Assembly: GCA_050260415.1 (NCBI GenBank)
Contig: JBLNCE010000152.1
Span: forward strand, 1 to 14,835
Direction of reading: 5' to 3'
Source of the DNA: JBLNCE01 sp050260415
Lineage (GTDB): Bacteria; Bacillota; UBA4882; JAAYXC01
Length of the DNA stretch: 14,835 nucleotides
In this document: piece by piece, positions 6,429-14,771 of the stretch
Numbering within the stretch: position 1 is the stretch's first letter
Layout: every line of letters starts with the position of its first letter
Program-made: the position numbers and the translations under genes
Notes under the pieces: generated by a model
What the model saw: the letters and a program-made list of their open reading frames with translations, nothing else
Database searches by the model: none
What the model was told of the DNA's origin: nothing

Positions 6429-7589
6429 ATGCGAAAATGGATGCCTGTTCTCTTGGTCCTGACCTTGGCGGTCGCCGTCGCCTCCTCGAGTTTGGGGAGG
6501 ACCGGCGAGATCGTGATTGGAAGCCTTCAAGACATGAGTTCGACCACTTCCGTCTGGGGTAAAGCCGTGACGGACGGCGCGGAATTGGCCGTAGAAAAGC
6601 TCAACAAGGACGGCGGCGTATTGGGGAACAAGATCCGCCTGATCACTTACGATACCAGAAACGATGTGCAAGAGGCGATTAACGCCTACAATAGACTGAC
6701 CGGCCAGGACAAGGTGGTGGCCGTTATCGGACCGCCGGTGAGTAACATCGGCATCGCCCTGGCGCCCCTCGCGGAACAGGCCAAAGTCATGATCCTCGGG
6801 AGTTTCATCGATGAGCGGGCCACCACCAACGAAACCACCGGCAAGCCGTGGGGTTTCAACTTCCTCATGCAGCCCAGCAGCGTACAACAGGCTTGGATCA
6901 TGGCCAGCTATACCTTGGAAAAACTCAAGCTCAAGAAGGTCGGAGTACTCTATAATCAGGCCAACGCCTATTCCGTCTCGTTGGCCAAACCGTTCATGGA
7001 TTACGTGAACGGGCACGGCGGCAGCATCGTTTCCGTACAGACCTACAAGACGGGTGACAAGGACTTCCGCACGCAGTTTGCCGCGATGCGCAGCGCCGGC
7101 GCGCAAACAATCTACCTTCCCAATTATATCCAGGATGACGTGCTACAGGTGCAGCAAGCGAGGGCCATGGGGATGGAGATGCCCATCGTTGGCGGTCTCG
7201 ACTTCGCGCCGCCCTTTGCCAGTCTCTGCGGAGACGCCGCCAATGACGTCTACTTCCCGAACAATTTCAGCTTTGACGAGCCGCAGCTCAAGGACGTCTG
7301 GACCGCTTTCAAGGCCCGTCATAAAGAGGATCCTCTCAACAAGGTCTTCCTCGGCTACGACAGCGTCATGCTCTTTGCCGACGCCATCAAGCGCGCGGGT
7401 CAACTTGATCCGGTGAAGATGCGCGACGCGATGGAAAAGACGAAGAACTTCCAGGGGACCACGGGCGCCTTCGGCATTTCCGCCAAGACCCATCGGCCCT
7501 ACGGCCTCGACATGGTCATCATGAAAGTCGAAAAAGGCCAATACGTCACGAAAGGGCGTTACATCACGCCCGAATTAACCAAGGAATGA
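6429..7589 (+). CDS. livK: ABC transporter substrate-binding protein, LivK type
   Basis: The 386-residue periplasmic binding protein belongs to the hydrophobic/branched-chain amino acid uptake (HAAT) family, type I periplasmic-binding fold. An N-terminal export signal is visible: positive MRK, hydrophobic VLLVLTLAVAVA, and a likely signal-peptidase I site near residues 20-24; there is no lipobox cysteine. The mature part starts GEIVIGSLQDMSSTTSVWGK, then GAELAVEKLNKDGGVLG, and VVAVIGPPVSNIGIALAPLA, all typical of LivK-like proteins. AAGGAGG (6412-6418) lies 10 bases before the ATG. Members of this family also bind aromatic acids, amides and other carboxylates, so branched-chain amino acids are not assured as ligand. 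It is first in the transporter gene set. A 91-base gap with a strong hairpin separates it from the permease gene, a layout often linked to higher binding-protein expression. Confidence 0.92.
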   Translation: MRKWMPVLLVLTLAVAVASSSLGRTGEIVIGSLQDMSSTTSVWGKAVTDGAELAVEKLNKDGGVLGNKIRLITYDTRNDVQEAINAYNRLTGQDKVVAVIGPPVSNIGIALAPLAEQAKVMILGSFIDERATTNETTGKPWGFNFLMQPSSVQQAWIMASYTLEKLKLKKVGVLYNQANAYSVSLAKPFMDYVNGHGGSIVSVQTYKTGDKDFRTQFAAMRSAGAQTIYLPNYIQDDVLQVQQARAMGMEMPIVGGLDFAPPFASLCGDAANDVYFPNNFSFDEPQLKDVWTAFKARHKEDPLNKVFLGYDSVMLFADAIKRAGQLDPVKMRDAMEKTKNFQGTTGAFGISAKTHRPYGLDMVIMKVEKGQYVTKGRYITPELTKE

Positions 7590-7612
7590 CGCATTCCATC
7601 GCGATCGTCCGC

Positions 7613-7641
7613 GGTGCGGCGCCGGTCTTCGGCGCCGCACC
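7613..7641. other. Strong stem-loop between livK and livH
   Basis: GGTGCGGCGCCG and CGGCGCCGCACC pair over 12 perfect GC-rich base pairs around the loop GTCTT. An outer CGCGAT/ATCGCG pair may extend it. It lies 23 bases after the livK stop and 39 bases before the livH start. No T-run follows, so full termination is unlikely. Structures in this place in binding-protein transporter operons commonly stabilise the upstream mRNA or reduce read-through, giving excess binding protein over membrane parts. Confidence 0.65.
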
Positions 7642-7680
7642 ATCGCGGCCGTCAGACCGCCTAATGGGGAGCGAAGAATA

Positions 7681-8580
7681 GTGACGCTGCAACTTATCGT
7701 CAACGGTCTTTCCCTCGGAGCGGTATATGCCCTTATTGCCGTGGGCTTCGCCATTATCTTCAATATCCTCAAGTTCAGCAACTTTGCTCATGGCGGTTTC
7801 ATGACGGTCACCGCCTACGTGGGTTTCCTGACCACCAGGGCTTTGACGCCATATGCGCAGAGCCTGCCCAAGCCGGCTCTCCTGCTCCTGACCCTGGCGG
7901 CGGCGGGCTTGGCCGGATGCCTGCTAGGTTTACTGGCCGAGTTCACCGCCTTTAGGCGTCTACGCAACAAGAAGAGTCCGGTCATCTACTATTTCGTCTC
8001 CTCCATCACCCTCGGGATCCTGTTCGAAAACGTAATCACCATCTTTTTTAGTACGAATTTTTACTCATTCCCCAGTTTCTTCTCGACCTACACCTTTAAG
8101 CTCGGGGGATTGTTCATCCCCGTGCCCGACCTGATCATGTTCGCCTTTTCCATCTCCGCCCTGATCGTACTGGCTTTCTTGATCTACCGCACCAGGATCG
8201 GCATCGCGCTTAGGGCCGTCTCCTTTGATGTGGATACGGCAAGTCTCATGGGCATGAATATTGCCCGGACCGTGCAGATCGCCTTCGTCGTGGCCGGACT
8301 TCTGGGGGGTGTCAGCGGCGTGTTTCTTGGGATTAACTACACGCTCTACCCGCAGCTCGGCCAGATGGTGGTGAAGGGGTTCATCGCCTCCGTCATCGGG
8401 GGCCTAGGCAGTCTGCAGGGGGCGGTGATCGGGGCTTTCCTCCTGGGCCTGCTGGAGATCCTGCTCATAGGCACGGTCGGATCGGGAATCTCGCCCGTCT
8501 TCACCTTCGCGATCATGCTGCTCTTTTTGCTCCTGCGTCCCAGGGGCATCGCCGGCAGCAACGTACAAGATAAAGCCTGA
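7681..8580 (+). CDS. livH: ABC transporter permease, LivH type
   Basis: This 299-residue inner-membrane permease of the HAAT family has about eight hydrophobic segments. The opening LIVNGLSLGAVYALIAVGFA, then IFNILKFSNFAHG, is the hallmark of LivH. The ending GGLGSLQGAVIGAFLLGLLE contains the EAA-like loop G-G-x-G-S-x-x-G-A that contacts the ATPase. It pairs with the following LivM-type permease to form the channel. The start codon is GTG; GGGGAG precedes it at slightly long spacing. Length agrees with the family (about 290-310). Confidence 0.92.
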   Translation: MTLQLIVNGLSLGAVYALIAVGFAIIFNILKFSNFAHGGFMTVTAYVGFLTTRALTPYAQSLPKPALLLLTLAAAGLAGCLLGLLAEFTAFRRLRNKKSPVIYYFVSSITLGILFENVITIFFSTNFYSFPSFFSTYTFKLGGLFIPVPDLIMFAFSISALIVLAFLIYRTRIGIALRAVSFDVDTASLMGMNIARTVQIAFVVAGLLGGVSGVFLGINYTLYPQLGQMVVKGFIASVIGGLGSLQGAVIGAFLLGLLEILLIGTVGSGISPVFTFAIMLLFLLLRPRGIAGSNVQDKA

Positions 8581-8595
8581 CGGAGGACGTCCGCC

Positions 8596-9411
8596 ATGAG
8601 TCTGTTCGCTTCGGTCGCCACATTCACCGCCATTAACGTCATCGCCGTGACGGGGGTCTTTGTGCTTACCGGTCTCACGGGACTGTTCTCCCTGGGTCAG
8701 GCCGCTTTCATGTGCATCGGGGCCTACGGTGCGGGGCTCATGGCGGTCAAATTCGGTTTTGGCTTCGTGCCGGCCACCGCCGTCGCGCTCGTTCTGGGTC
8801 TCGTCGGGGGCCTGATCGTGGGCTTGCCCACGATCAGGCTTAGGCGCGACTACATCTCGCTCGTGACCTTCGGTTTCGGCGAGGCAATCGCCGCCCTGCT
8901 GAACCAGGCGGCCAATCTCACCGGCGGCGCCATGGGGCTCTCCGGCATTCCGCGGCGCACCACCTGGATCCTGGCCGTGGTCTCAGCCATAGTCTGCCTC
9001 TTGTTGGTCTGGGGTTTCAAACGCTCGCGTTACGGACGGCAGTGCCTGGCCATACGGGGCGATGAGCTGGCGGCCGCCGCGATTGGCGTTAACGTCAATC
9101 GGGTCAAGATGATCGCCTTCCTCTTCTCGGGGGTGATCATCACATACGCGGGTGTGCTATACGGCTTCTACACGAGCTACGTCGAGCCGGTCATGTTTGG
9201 GTGGACCAAGTCCGCGGAATGGATCATCATGGTGTTCTTCGGGGGCATCAACAGCCTGTCCGGCGCGGTATTCGCGGGCATATTCCTGACGGCCCTGCCC
9301 GAGGTGCTGCGTGCCGCGGCCACCTGGCGTATCGTGGCCTACTGCGTGATCGTGCTAATCATCTTGAACTACAAGCCGAACGGGCTCTTTGGAGAACGGG
9401 ACGTTTTTTAG
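8596..9411 (+). CDS. livM: ABC transporter permease, LivM type
   Basis: The 271-residue second permease of the HAAT transporter shows LTGLFSLGQAAFMCIGAYGAG (near residues 24-44), LPTIRLRRDYISLVTFGFGE, and FFGGINSLSGAVFAGIF, all LivM signatures. The second is the conserved region around P-x-x-R-L-x-G-x-Y, with R-R-D in place of the usual R-L-x-G. It is shorter than many LivM proteins (often 300-350) because it lacks an N-terminal extension. GGAGG stands before the ATG, 15 bases after livH. It should heterodimerise with LivH in the membrane. Confidence 0.92.
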   Translation: MSLFASVATFTAINVIAVTGVFVLTGLTGLFSLGQAAFMCIGAYGAGLMAVKFGFGFVPATAVALVLGLVGGLIVGLPTIRLRRDYISLVTFGFGEAIAALLNQAANLTGGAMGLSGIPRRTTWILAVVSAIVCLLLVWGFKRSRYGRQCLAIRGDELAAAAIGVNVNRVKMIAFLFSGVIITYAGVLYGFYTSYVEPVMFGWTKSAEWIIMVFFGGINSLSGAVFAGIFLTALPEVLRAAATWRIVAYCVIVLIILNYKPNGLFGERDVF

Positions 9412-9440
9412 TCTTGCTAGATGAGCGAGGAAGCGAAGTC

Positions 9441-10205
9441 ATGACCGCTATTGAAATCGAGGGTCTCCAGAAACGTTTTGGCGGTATCAAGGCCGTGGAG
9501 GACTTTTCGTTCTCGCTCCCGGAGGGAGCCATCTACGGCATTATCGGCCCCAACGGCGCCGGAAAGACCACAATCTTCAACGTCATCTCGGGCATATACC
9601 GCCCGGACAGCGGCCGCGTGAGGCTCTTCGGGCGCGATATCACGGGCTGGCAACAGCACCGGGTGGCCGTTGCCGGCATCGGCCGGACCTTTCAGAATAT
9701 CCGCCTCTTTCGCGGCCTGACGGTCGCAGAGAACGTATTGATCGCCATGGATCCGAACGCCCCCTATAGTTTCTGGGAGAGCCTCTTACCCACGCCCCGG
9801 AAGCTCATGGCCGAGAGACGAAGCAAGGCGGAAGCACGGGCCTATCTGGGGCTGTTGGGGCTGGAGGATTACGCCGAGATGAAACCGGAAGGTTTGCCCT
9901 ACGGGCTCCGCCGCCGTCTGGAGATCGCGCGCGCTCTGGCCATCGGGCCGCGCGTCTTGCTGCTGGATGAGCCCGCCGCGGGTCTCAATCCCAAGGAAAT
10001 AGAGGATCTAAACGACCTTATTCTGAACTTGAACCGGGACCGCTCGCTTTCCATCATCCTGATCGAACACCGCATGGAAGTGGTGATGCGGCTCTGTCAG
10101 CGAATCTACGTCCAAAACTTCGGTCGCACTTTAGCCGTTGGGTCGCCGGCCGAGATTCAGGCCAACGAGGAAGTAATCAAGGCTTATCTGGGGGATGAAG
10201 AGTAA
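9441..10205 (+). CDS. livG: ABC transporter ATP-binding protein, LivG type
   Basis: This 254-residue cytoplasmic ATPase has Walker A GPNGAGKTT (36-44), Q-loop Q85 in RTFQNIRLF, Walker B LLLDEP (173-178) and H-loop H210 in IEHRME. The signature region is LPYGLRRRLEIARAL (152-166), where LivG proteins normally have LPYGxQRRLEIARAL; the glutamine is leucine here. The insertion between Q-loop and signature, with YSFWESLLPTPR, is typical of LivG and absent from LivF. The ATG at 9441 follows GAGGAAGC. The frame is open upstream into livM, but those codons overlap livM and are not part of the protein. Confidence 0.92.
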   Translation: MTAIEIEGLQKRFGGIKAVEDFSFSLPEGAIYGIIGPNGAGKTTIFNVISGIYRPDSGRVRLFGRDITGWQQHRVAVAGIGRTFQNIRLFRGLTVAENVLIAMDPNAPYSFWESLLPTPRKLMAERRSKAEARAYLGLLGLEDYAEMKPEGLPYGLRRRLEIARALAIGPRVLLLDEPAAGLNPKEIEDLNDLILNLNRDRSLSIILIEHRMEVVMRLCQRIYVQNFGRTLAVGSPAEIQANEEVIKAYLGDEE

Positions 10206-10207
10206 AC

Positions 10208-10912
10208 GTGCTTGAGATAACGAATCTGACCGCCGGGTACGGTGAGATCGAGGCCTTGCACGACATCTCACTTCGGGTTGAAAAGGGGCGGATCGTCAGC
10301 ATCATCGGGGCGAACGGCGCGGGTAAAACCACGCTCCTCAACACCGTCTCCGCGCTCGTCCGTCAGCGCCAGGGCTCAATTCGCTTTCTCGGCGAGGAAC
10401 TGCCCCGCCGGCCGCACGAGGTCGTGCGGCGCGGCATCGTACAAGTGCCCGAGGGGCGTAAAGTCTTCACGGGTCTGACGGTCCGGGAGAACCTGCTGGC
10501 GGGCGGCTATCTGATGGCGCCGAAAGTAATCAATCGCCAGTTGGAGCGGGTCTTCTCGATCTTTCCCGTTCTCAAGGAGCGCGCCGGGCAGCACGCGGGT
10601 ACGCTCAGCGGCGGGGAACAGCAGATGCTGGCCGTGGCCAGGGGTTTGATGTCCAATCCCGTCTTCATGCTCTTTGACGAGCCTTCACTGGGGTTGGCGC
10701 CGATCGTCGTCAACACGATCCTGGCAACAATCCAGCGGATTAGGGATGAGGGCGTCACCGTGCTCCTCGTGGAACAGAATGCCAAAAAGGCATTGAAGCT
10801 CTGCGATTGGGCTTACGTCCTGGAAAATGGCCGGATTACCCTGGAAGGCGAAGGACTGGAATTGCTGGCGGATCCGCGTGTCCGGCAGGCTTATCTCGGC
10901 GAGCGTCAATAA
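10208..10912 (+). CDS. livF: ABC transporter ATP-binding protein, LivF type
   Basis: The 234-residue second ATPase has Walker A GANGAGKTT (34-42), QVPEGRKVF (79-87), the canonical signature LSGGEQQMLAVARGL (133-147), Walker B MLFDEPSLGLAP (154-165) and VEQN (188-191), where LivF proteins carry glutamine in place of the H-loop histidine. The start is GTG two bases after the livG stop, so translation is almost certainly coupled. It completes a full five-part HAAT transporter. Confidence 0.93.
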   Translation: MLEITNLTAGYGEIEALHDISLRVEKGRIVSIIGANGAGKTTLLNTVSALVRQRQGSIRFLGEELPRRPHEVVRRGIVQVPEGRKVFTGLTVRENLLAGGYLMAPKVINRQLERVFSIFPVLKERAGQHAGTLSGGEQQMLAVARGLMSNPVFMLFDEPSLGLAPIVVNTILATIQRIRDEGVTVLLVEQNAKKALKLCDWAYVLENGRITLEGEGLELLADPRVRQAYLGERQ

Positions 10913-10945
10913 CGCGGAAAAATCCTGTTTCCCGAGGAGGAAAAC

Positions 10946-11968
10946 ATGCGGGCAAGCGAAAGAATGTCCGCCGTGGCAAAAGGGGAGGCCGTCGACCGGG
11001 TACCGTTTGTACCCACGGTCTACGAACACGCGGCCGCTCTGATAGGTGTGACCCCGTCCGAGATGGCGCGCAGTGCCGACCTAATCGTCCAGGGACAGCT
11101 CAAGGCCCATGAAACCTATGGGCATGATCTGGTGGTGGTCGGGGTCGATATCTACAACATCGAGGCGGAGGCCTTGGGCACCCCTGTACGGTACGGCACG
11201 GACGCCGGCGTTCCGGCTTTGGCCGCCCACATCGTGCCTGACGAGGCTTCCCTGGCACGGCTGGCTTTGCCCGATCCGGAGCGAAGCGGTCGCATGCCGC
11301 TCCTCATGGACGCGGCCGCCAGAATAAAAGAAGCCCTCGACGGCGAAGTCCCGGTCGGCGCAGCCGCGGTCGGGCCGTTCACCTTGGCCGCGTTGCTGCG
11401 TGGCTTCGAGGATCTCGTGCTGGACATGTTGACCGGGGTGACTTTCGTCGATACGCTCTTGGACTTCACGGAAGAAGTCTGTTTTACTTTCGGCCGGGCG
11501 ATCGCGGCACGCGGGCTGGGACTGTCGCTGAACGAATCATGGATTACGCCGCCGCTTCTCTCCCCGCGTCTTTACGCACAATACGTCTTTCCGCGTCATA
11601 AACGGCTCATAGCGCGGTTACGCGCCGGCGGCGCGGAAAACGTCAGTCTGATCAGCGGCGGTAATACGACTCCCATCGTTGATTGGCTGGTGCAAACGGG
11701 TTCCTCCTTGCTCATGGCGGACTATGGGACGGACCTTTCCGTATACCGCGAGAAGGCCCGGTTGGCCGGGATCATGATTCGGGGAAGCATCCAGGCGCAT
11801 CTCATGGAAGACGGGTCGAGGGAAGAGATTGCCGCCCAGGCGCATCAAGTACTGTCCGCAGGCGCGGTCCCCGGCAGCAGATTCATCCTTGGTTGCGGGG
11901 TGCTCCCCTACGGCGCGGATCCCCGTCGGGTGCTCTATCTAAAAGAGTTGGCCGCTACATACGCTTAG
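10946..11968 (+). CDS. UroD/MtaA-superfamily protein lacking two zinc ligands
   Basis: This 340-residue protein belongs to the uroporphyrinogen decarboxylase superfamily (TIM barrel). The opening SERMSAVAKGEAVDRVPFVP resembles the R-x-x-x-x-x-x-x-G-x-x-x-D-R-x-P start of the family. AAVGPFTLAALLRGFEDLVLD matches the G-P-F-T-L-A segment of MtaA/MtbA-type methylcobamide:thiol methyltransferases rather than true HemE. In those enzymes zinc is held by H-x-C near residue 237 and a cysteine near 317. Here the equivalent segment is SLISGGN (234-240), with leucine and serine at the ligand positions, while C317 in LGCGVLPYG remains. Classical zinc-thiolate methyl transfer is therefore doubtful. GAGGAGG precedes the ATG, 33 bases after livF. 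No corrinoid protein or MtaB-like gene is nearby. Its reaction is unknown; probably a partner of the following flavoenzyme. Confidence 0.8.
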   Translation: MRASERMSAVAKGEAVDRVPFVPTVYEHAAALIGVTPSEMARSADLIVQGQLKAHETYGHDLVVVGVDIYNIEAEALGTPVRYGTDAGVPALAAHIVPDEASLARLALPDPERSGRMPLLMDAAARIKEALDGEVPVGAAAVGPFTLAALLRGFEDLVLDMLTGVTFVDTLLDFTEEVCFTFGRAIAARGLGLSLNESWITPPLLSPRLYAQYVFPRHKRLIARLRAGGAENVSLISGGNTTPIVDWLVQTGSSLLMADYGTDLSVYREKARLAGIMIRGSIQAHLMEDGSREEIAAQAHQVLSAGAVPGSRFILGCGVLPYGADPRRVLYLKELAATYA

Positions 11969-12025
11969 GGCTTCCTGCGGGCTGTGCGATCCGCGCTACC
12001 TTCGAACAGATTGGAGCGAATCAAG

Positions 12026-14635
12026 TTGGAGCAATCGGTACATCAACGGTTTCATTACAAAGATCTCGCGCAACTTCGGGCGGACCTGGATCGTTTGGGC
12101 TTGAGCCTGTCCATCGAGGAAGACGTCTCCATTCTGGCGGACAGGGTGAGGATCGGGGCCAAGGAAGCCCCCAACCGCTTCGTCGTCTTGCCGATGGAAG
12201 GCTTCGACGCCGCGGCCGACGGATCGCCGCGGGAACTCACCTTTCGCCGCTACAAGCGTTACGCCGCGGGCGGCGCGGGCCTGATCTGGTTCGAGGCCAC
12301 CGCGATCCTGCACGAGGCACGCTCCAACCCCGCGCAGCTTTTTATCCATCGCGGCAACGTGGACGTCTACCGGCGGCTGGTCGAGGAGACCCGGCGGGCG
12401 GCAAGGGAAGTATACGGCTGGGAGCCGATCCTGATCGTGCAGTTGACGCATTCGGGCCGCTACAGCAAGCCGGCCGGTGTCCCGGCGCCCATGATCGCCC
12501 ACCACAGCGCGGTCCTGGACCCGCTGCACAAGCTGCCCGCGGACTATCCGCTCGTGACCGATGCTTATCTCGACCGCCTGCAGGACACCTATGTCGAGGC
12601 GGCGCGCCTTGCCGCGGAGGCCGGTTTTGACGGCGTGGATATCAAGAGCTGCCATCGGTACCTGCTTTCCGAGCTTCTCGCCTCCCATACCCGTGAAGGC
12701 AAGTACGGCGGTTCCTTTGAGAATCGGACGCGCATGCTCCGTGAGACGGTGCAAAAGGTGGCCGGGGCCGTGCCGGGAGTCTTCGTCACGGTGAGACTGA
12801 ACACGTACGACGGTATTCCGCACCCGTACGGGTTCGGTGTCGACAAGGACGATCATACGGTCCCCGATCCCAGCGAGCCGCTGGCGTTGATCGAAACCCT
12901 GAAGGCGTTCGGCCTGCCGGTAATCAGCCCGACGATCGGCAATCCCTATTACATCCCCCATCTCAACCGGCCCTTCGATTTTCCCATCAAAGGCATGCCG
13001 GTCCCAGACGAGCATCCGCTCGTGGGCGTGGCGCGGTTTCTCGCGGCGGTGCGCGTGGTCCAGGAGGCTTACCCGGATCTGCCGGTCATCGGCTCGGGTT
13101 ACAGTTGGCTGCGCCACCTGCTGCCGAATGTGGCCGCGGGAGTGGTCAAGACGGGGGGAGCGACCCTGATCGGACAGGGGCGCGGTTCCTTTGCCTACCC
13201 TGACTCGGTGCGCGATATCCTGCAAACCGGGAAGATGGACCCCGCCAAATGCTGCGTGGCATGTTCCGCCTGCACGCAGATCATGCGCGACGGCGCCAGT
13301 ACGGGCTGCGTGGTGCGGGACAGCGAGATCTACGGGCCGCAATACCGCTTGGGACGAAGGTATGCCATGGACAGGTTGCAGGAAGAAGCGCGGCGCTGCC
13401 GGGAGTGCGAGCAGCCCACCTGCGTCCGCGGGTGTCCGGCGGGCATCGATATCCCCCGCTTCCTCAAGGCTTTCGCCGACGGTGACATCAAGACGGCCTA
13501 CGATACTCTGCGGGAGAAGAACGTCCTGCCCGAGATGTGCGCCTACGTCTGCCCGAAACAGGAGCAGTGCGAAGGAGGCTGCGTGGAAAGGATCTTCTGC
13601 GAGCACCCCGTGGCCATCGGCGACATCCAGCTCGTGACCGCCCGCACGGCCAGGCTGCAGGGCATTACGGGGGTCAGGTTGCCCAGGGAGGGATCGGGCA
13701 AGGAGGTGGCGGTAGTAGGCGGCGGGCCGGCCGGGCTGGCCTGCGCCGTCAAGCTCCTCGAGGCGGGACACATGGTCACTATCTATGAGAAGGGACGTAA
13801 GCTCGGCGGCACGCCGGACAGCCTCATTCCCACCGCGCGTTACGGCGACGCGGAGGCGGAGGTGGACGCCGTCCTCGCGCCGGCCATCGCCGCCGGAAGG
13901 CTCAGGATCCAATATGGGCGCTCTCTGAGCAAAGATCTGTCCCTCTCCGGTTTGCGGGCCGAACACGCCGCCGTCTTTCTGGCCATGGGACTATCCGCCT
14001 CCATGTCGCTCGGCGGCGCGCCGGGCGTGGAGGATGCCCTGGGCTTCCTGGCCCGGGTCAAGCGCGGTGAACTGCGTGCCCTCAAAGGCCGGGTGGCGGT
14101 GATCGGCGGCGGCAATACCGCGATCGACGCGGCGGTGACCGCCAAACAGCTCGGCGCGGACGATGTCTACCTGGTGTACCGGCGCTCCTATCTCCAGATG
14201 CCGGCCTGGGAAGAGGATCGCGACGTCCTCCTCAAGCGCGGGGTGGAGCCGCTCTTCCTCACCCAGCCGCTCGGGTACGTAACCGCCGATGGGAAACTGA
14301 CCGGACTCCGGGTGGCGCGTACCGAACTTGGGCCGGCGGACGCCTCGGGCCGCCGGCGTCCGCGGATCGTGCCGGGGAGCGAGAGCGTCCTGCCGGTGAC
14401 GATGGCGATCGAGGCGATGGGTCAGGGCATTCCGGTGGAACTCCGCGAGGCCCTGGGAGATCTCGTGTCCGCCGATACGGACCGCGTGCAGGTCCTGCCA
14501 GGGTCCAGCGCCACCAAGATTCAGGGGGTCTATGCCGGCGGCGACCTGGTCAACGGAGGCCGGACGGCCGTGCAGGCCGTGGCGGAAGGGATGCGAGCGG
14601 CGGAGGAGATCGACGCTTACCTTCAAGAGAAGTAA
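12026..14635 (+). CDS. Old-yellow-enzyme/dienoyl-CoA-reductase fused to GltD-like module
   Basis: This is an approximately 869-residue cytoplasmic oxidoreductase. Residues about 45-400 are an Old Yellow Enzyme FMN barrel: ILIVQLTHSGRYSKPAG, GFDGVDIKSCHRYLLSELL, YGGSFENRTRM. It is followed by a dienoyl-CoA-reductase-type [4Fe-4S] site, C410-x2-C413-x2-C416-x11-C428. Residues 457-545 form a GltD/DPD-type Fe-S domain with C458, C461, C466, C470 and C505, C509, C515, C519, enough for two more clusters. Then come an FAD loop VVGGGPAG, an NAD(P) loop VIGGGNTA and the C-terminal FAD motif GVYAGGDLVNGG. Electrons probably run NAD(P)H-FAD-FeS-FMN to an unsaturated substrate, or in reverse. The start is uncertain: TTG at 12026 has GGAG 9 bases upstream; GTG at 11984 keeps the frame but has only a weak site. 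It is the last gene of the presumed operon. Confidence 0.85.
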   Translation: MEQSVHQRFHYKDLAQLRADLDRLGLSLSIEEDVSILADRVRIGAKEAPNRFVVLPMEGFDAAADGSPRELTFRRYKRYAAGGAGLIWFEATAILHEARSNPAQLFIHRGNVDVYRRLVEETRRAAREVYGWEPILIVQLTHSGRYSKPAGVPAPMIAHHSAVLDPLHKLPADYPLVTDAYLDRLQDTYVEAARLAAEAGFDGVDIKSCHRYLLSELLASHTREGKYGGSFENRTRMLRETVQKVAGAVPGVFVTVRLNTYDGIPHPYGFGVDKDDHTVPDPSEPLALIETLKAFGLPVISPTIGNPYYIPHLNRPFDFPIKGMPVPDEHPLVGVARFLAAVRVVQEAYPDLPVIGSGYSWLRHLLPNVAAGVVKTGGATLIGQGRGSFAYPDSVRDILQTGKMDPAKCCVACSACTQIMRDGASTGCVVRDSEIYGPQYRLGRRYAMDRLQEEARRCRECEQPTCVRGCPAGIDIPRFLKAFADGDIKTAYDTLREKNVLPEMCAYVCPKQEQCEGGCVERIFCEHPVAIGDIQLVTARTARLQGITGVRLPREGSGKEVAVVGGGPAGLACAVKLLEAGHMVTIYEKGRKLGGTPDSLIPTARYGDAEAEVDAVLAPAIAAGRLRIQYGRSLSKDLSLSGLRAEHAAVFLAMGLSASMSLGGAPGVEDALGFLARVKRGELRALKGRVAVIGGGNTAIDAAVTAKQLGADDVYLVYRRSYLQMPAWEEDRDVLLKRGVEPLFLTQPLGYVTADGKLTGLRVARTELGPADASGRRRPRIVPGSESVLPVTMAIEAMGQGIPVELREALGDLVSADTDRVQVLPGSSATKIQGVYAGGDLVNGGRTAVQAVAEGMRAAEEIDAYLQEK

Positions 14636-14658
14636 TCCCCCTCTGGCTGTAGTACTAC

Positions 14659-14680
14659 TTTCTATCTGGTTTCTATCTGG
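14659..14680. repeat. Tandem 11-bp repeat
   Basis: TTTCTATCTGG occurs twice head to tail without a gap, 24 bases after the last stop codon. No function is apparent; it may be a replication-slippage product. Confidence 0.6.
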
Positions 14681-14771
14681 CGATAAGCTGGGTCGTATAA
14701 GCTTTCATATGTAGACTAGTCTGGGTCGCGGGAGGCACTATCCGTCCTCCTCTTCGACAGGATGTTGGCAA

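Noticed and set aside
7613..7641. Intrinsic terminator after livK
   Set aside because: There is no T-run after the stem, and the downstream genes belong to the same transporter.
11984..12025. Upstream GTG start for the flavoenzyme
   Set aside because: Not excluded, but it lacks a good ribosome binding site, while the TTG at 12026 has GGAG at 9 bases; the difference is 14 residues outside any domain.
11996..13966. Very long antisense open frame opposite the flavoenzyme
   Set aside because: It mirrors the codon pattern of a GC-rich real gene, shows no recognisable motif, and the plus-strand frame has clear cofactor and cysteine motifs.
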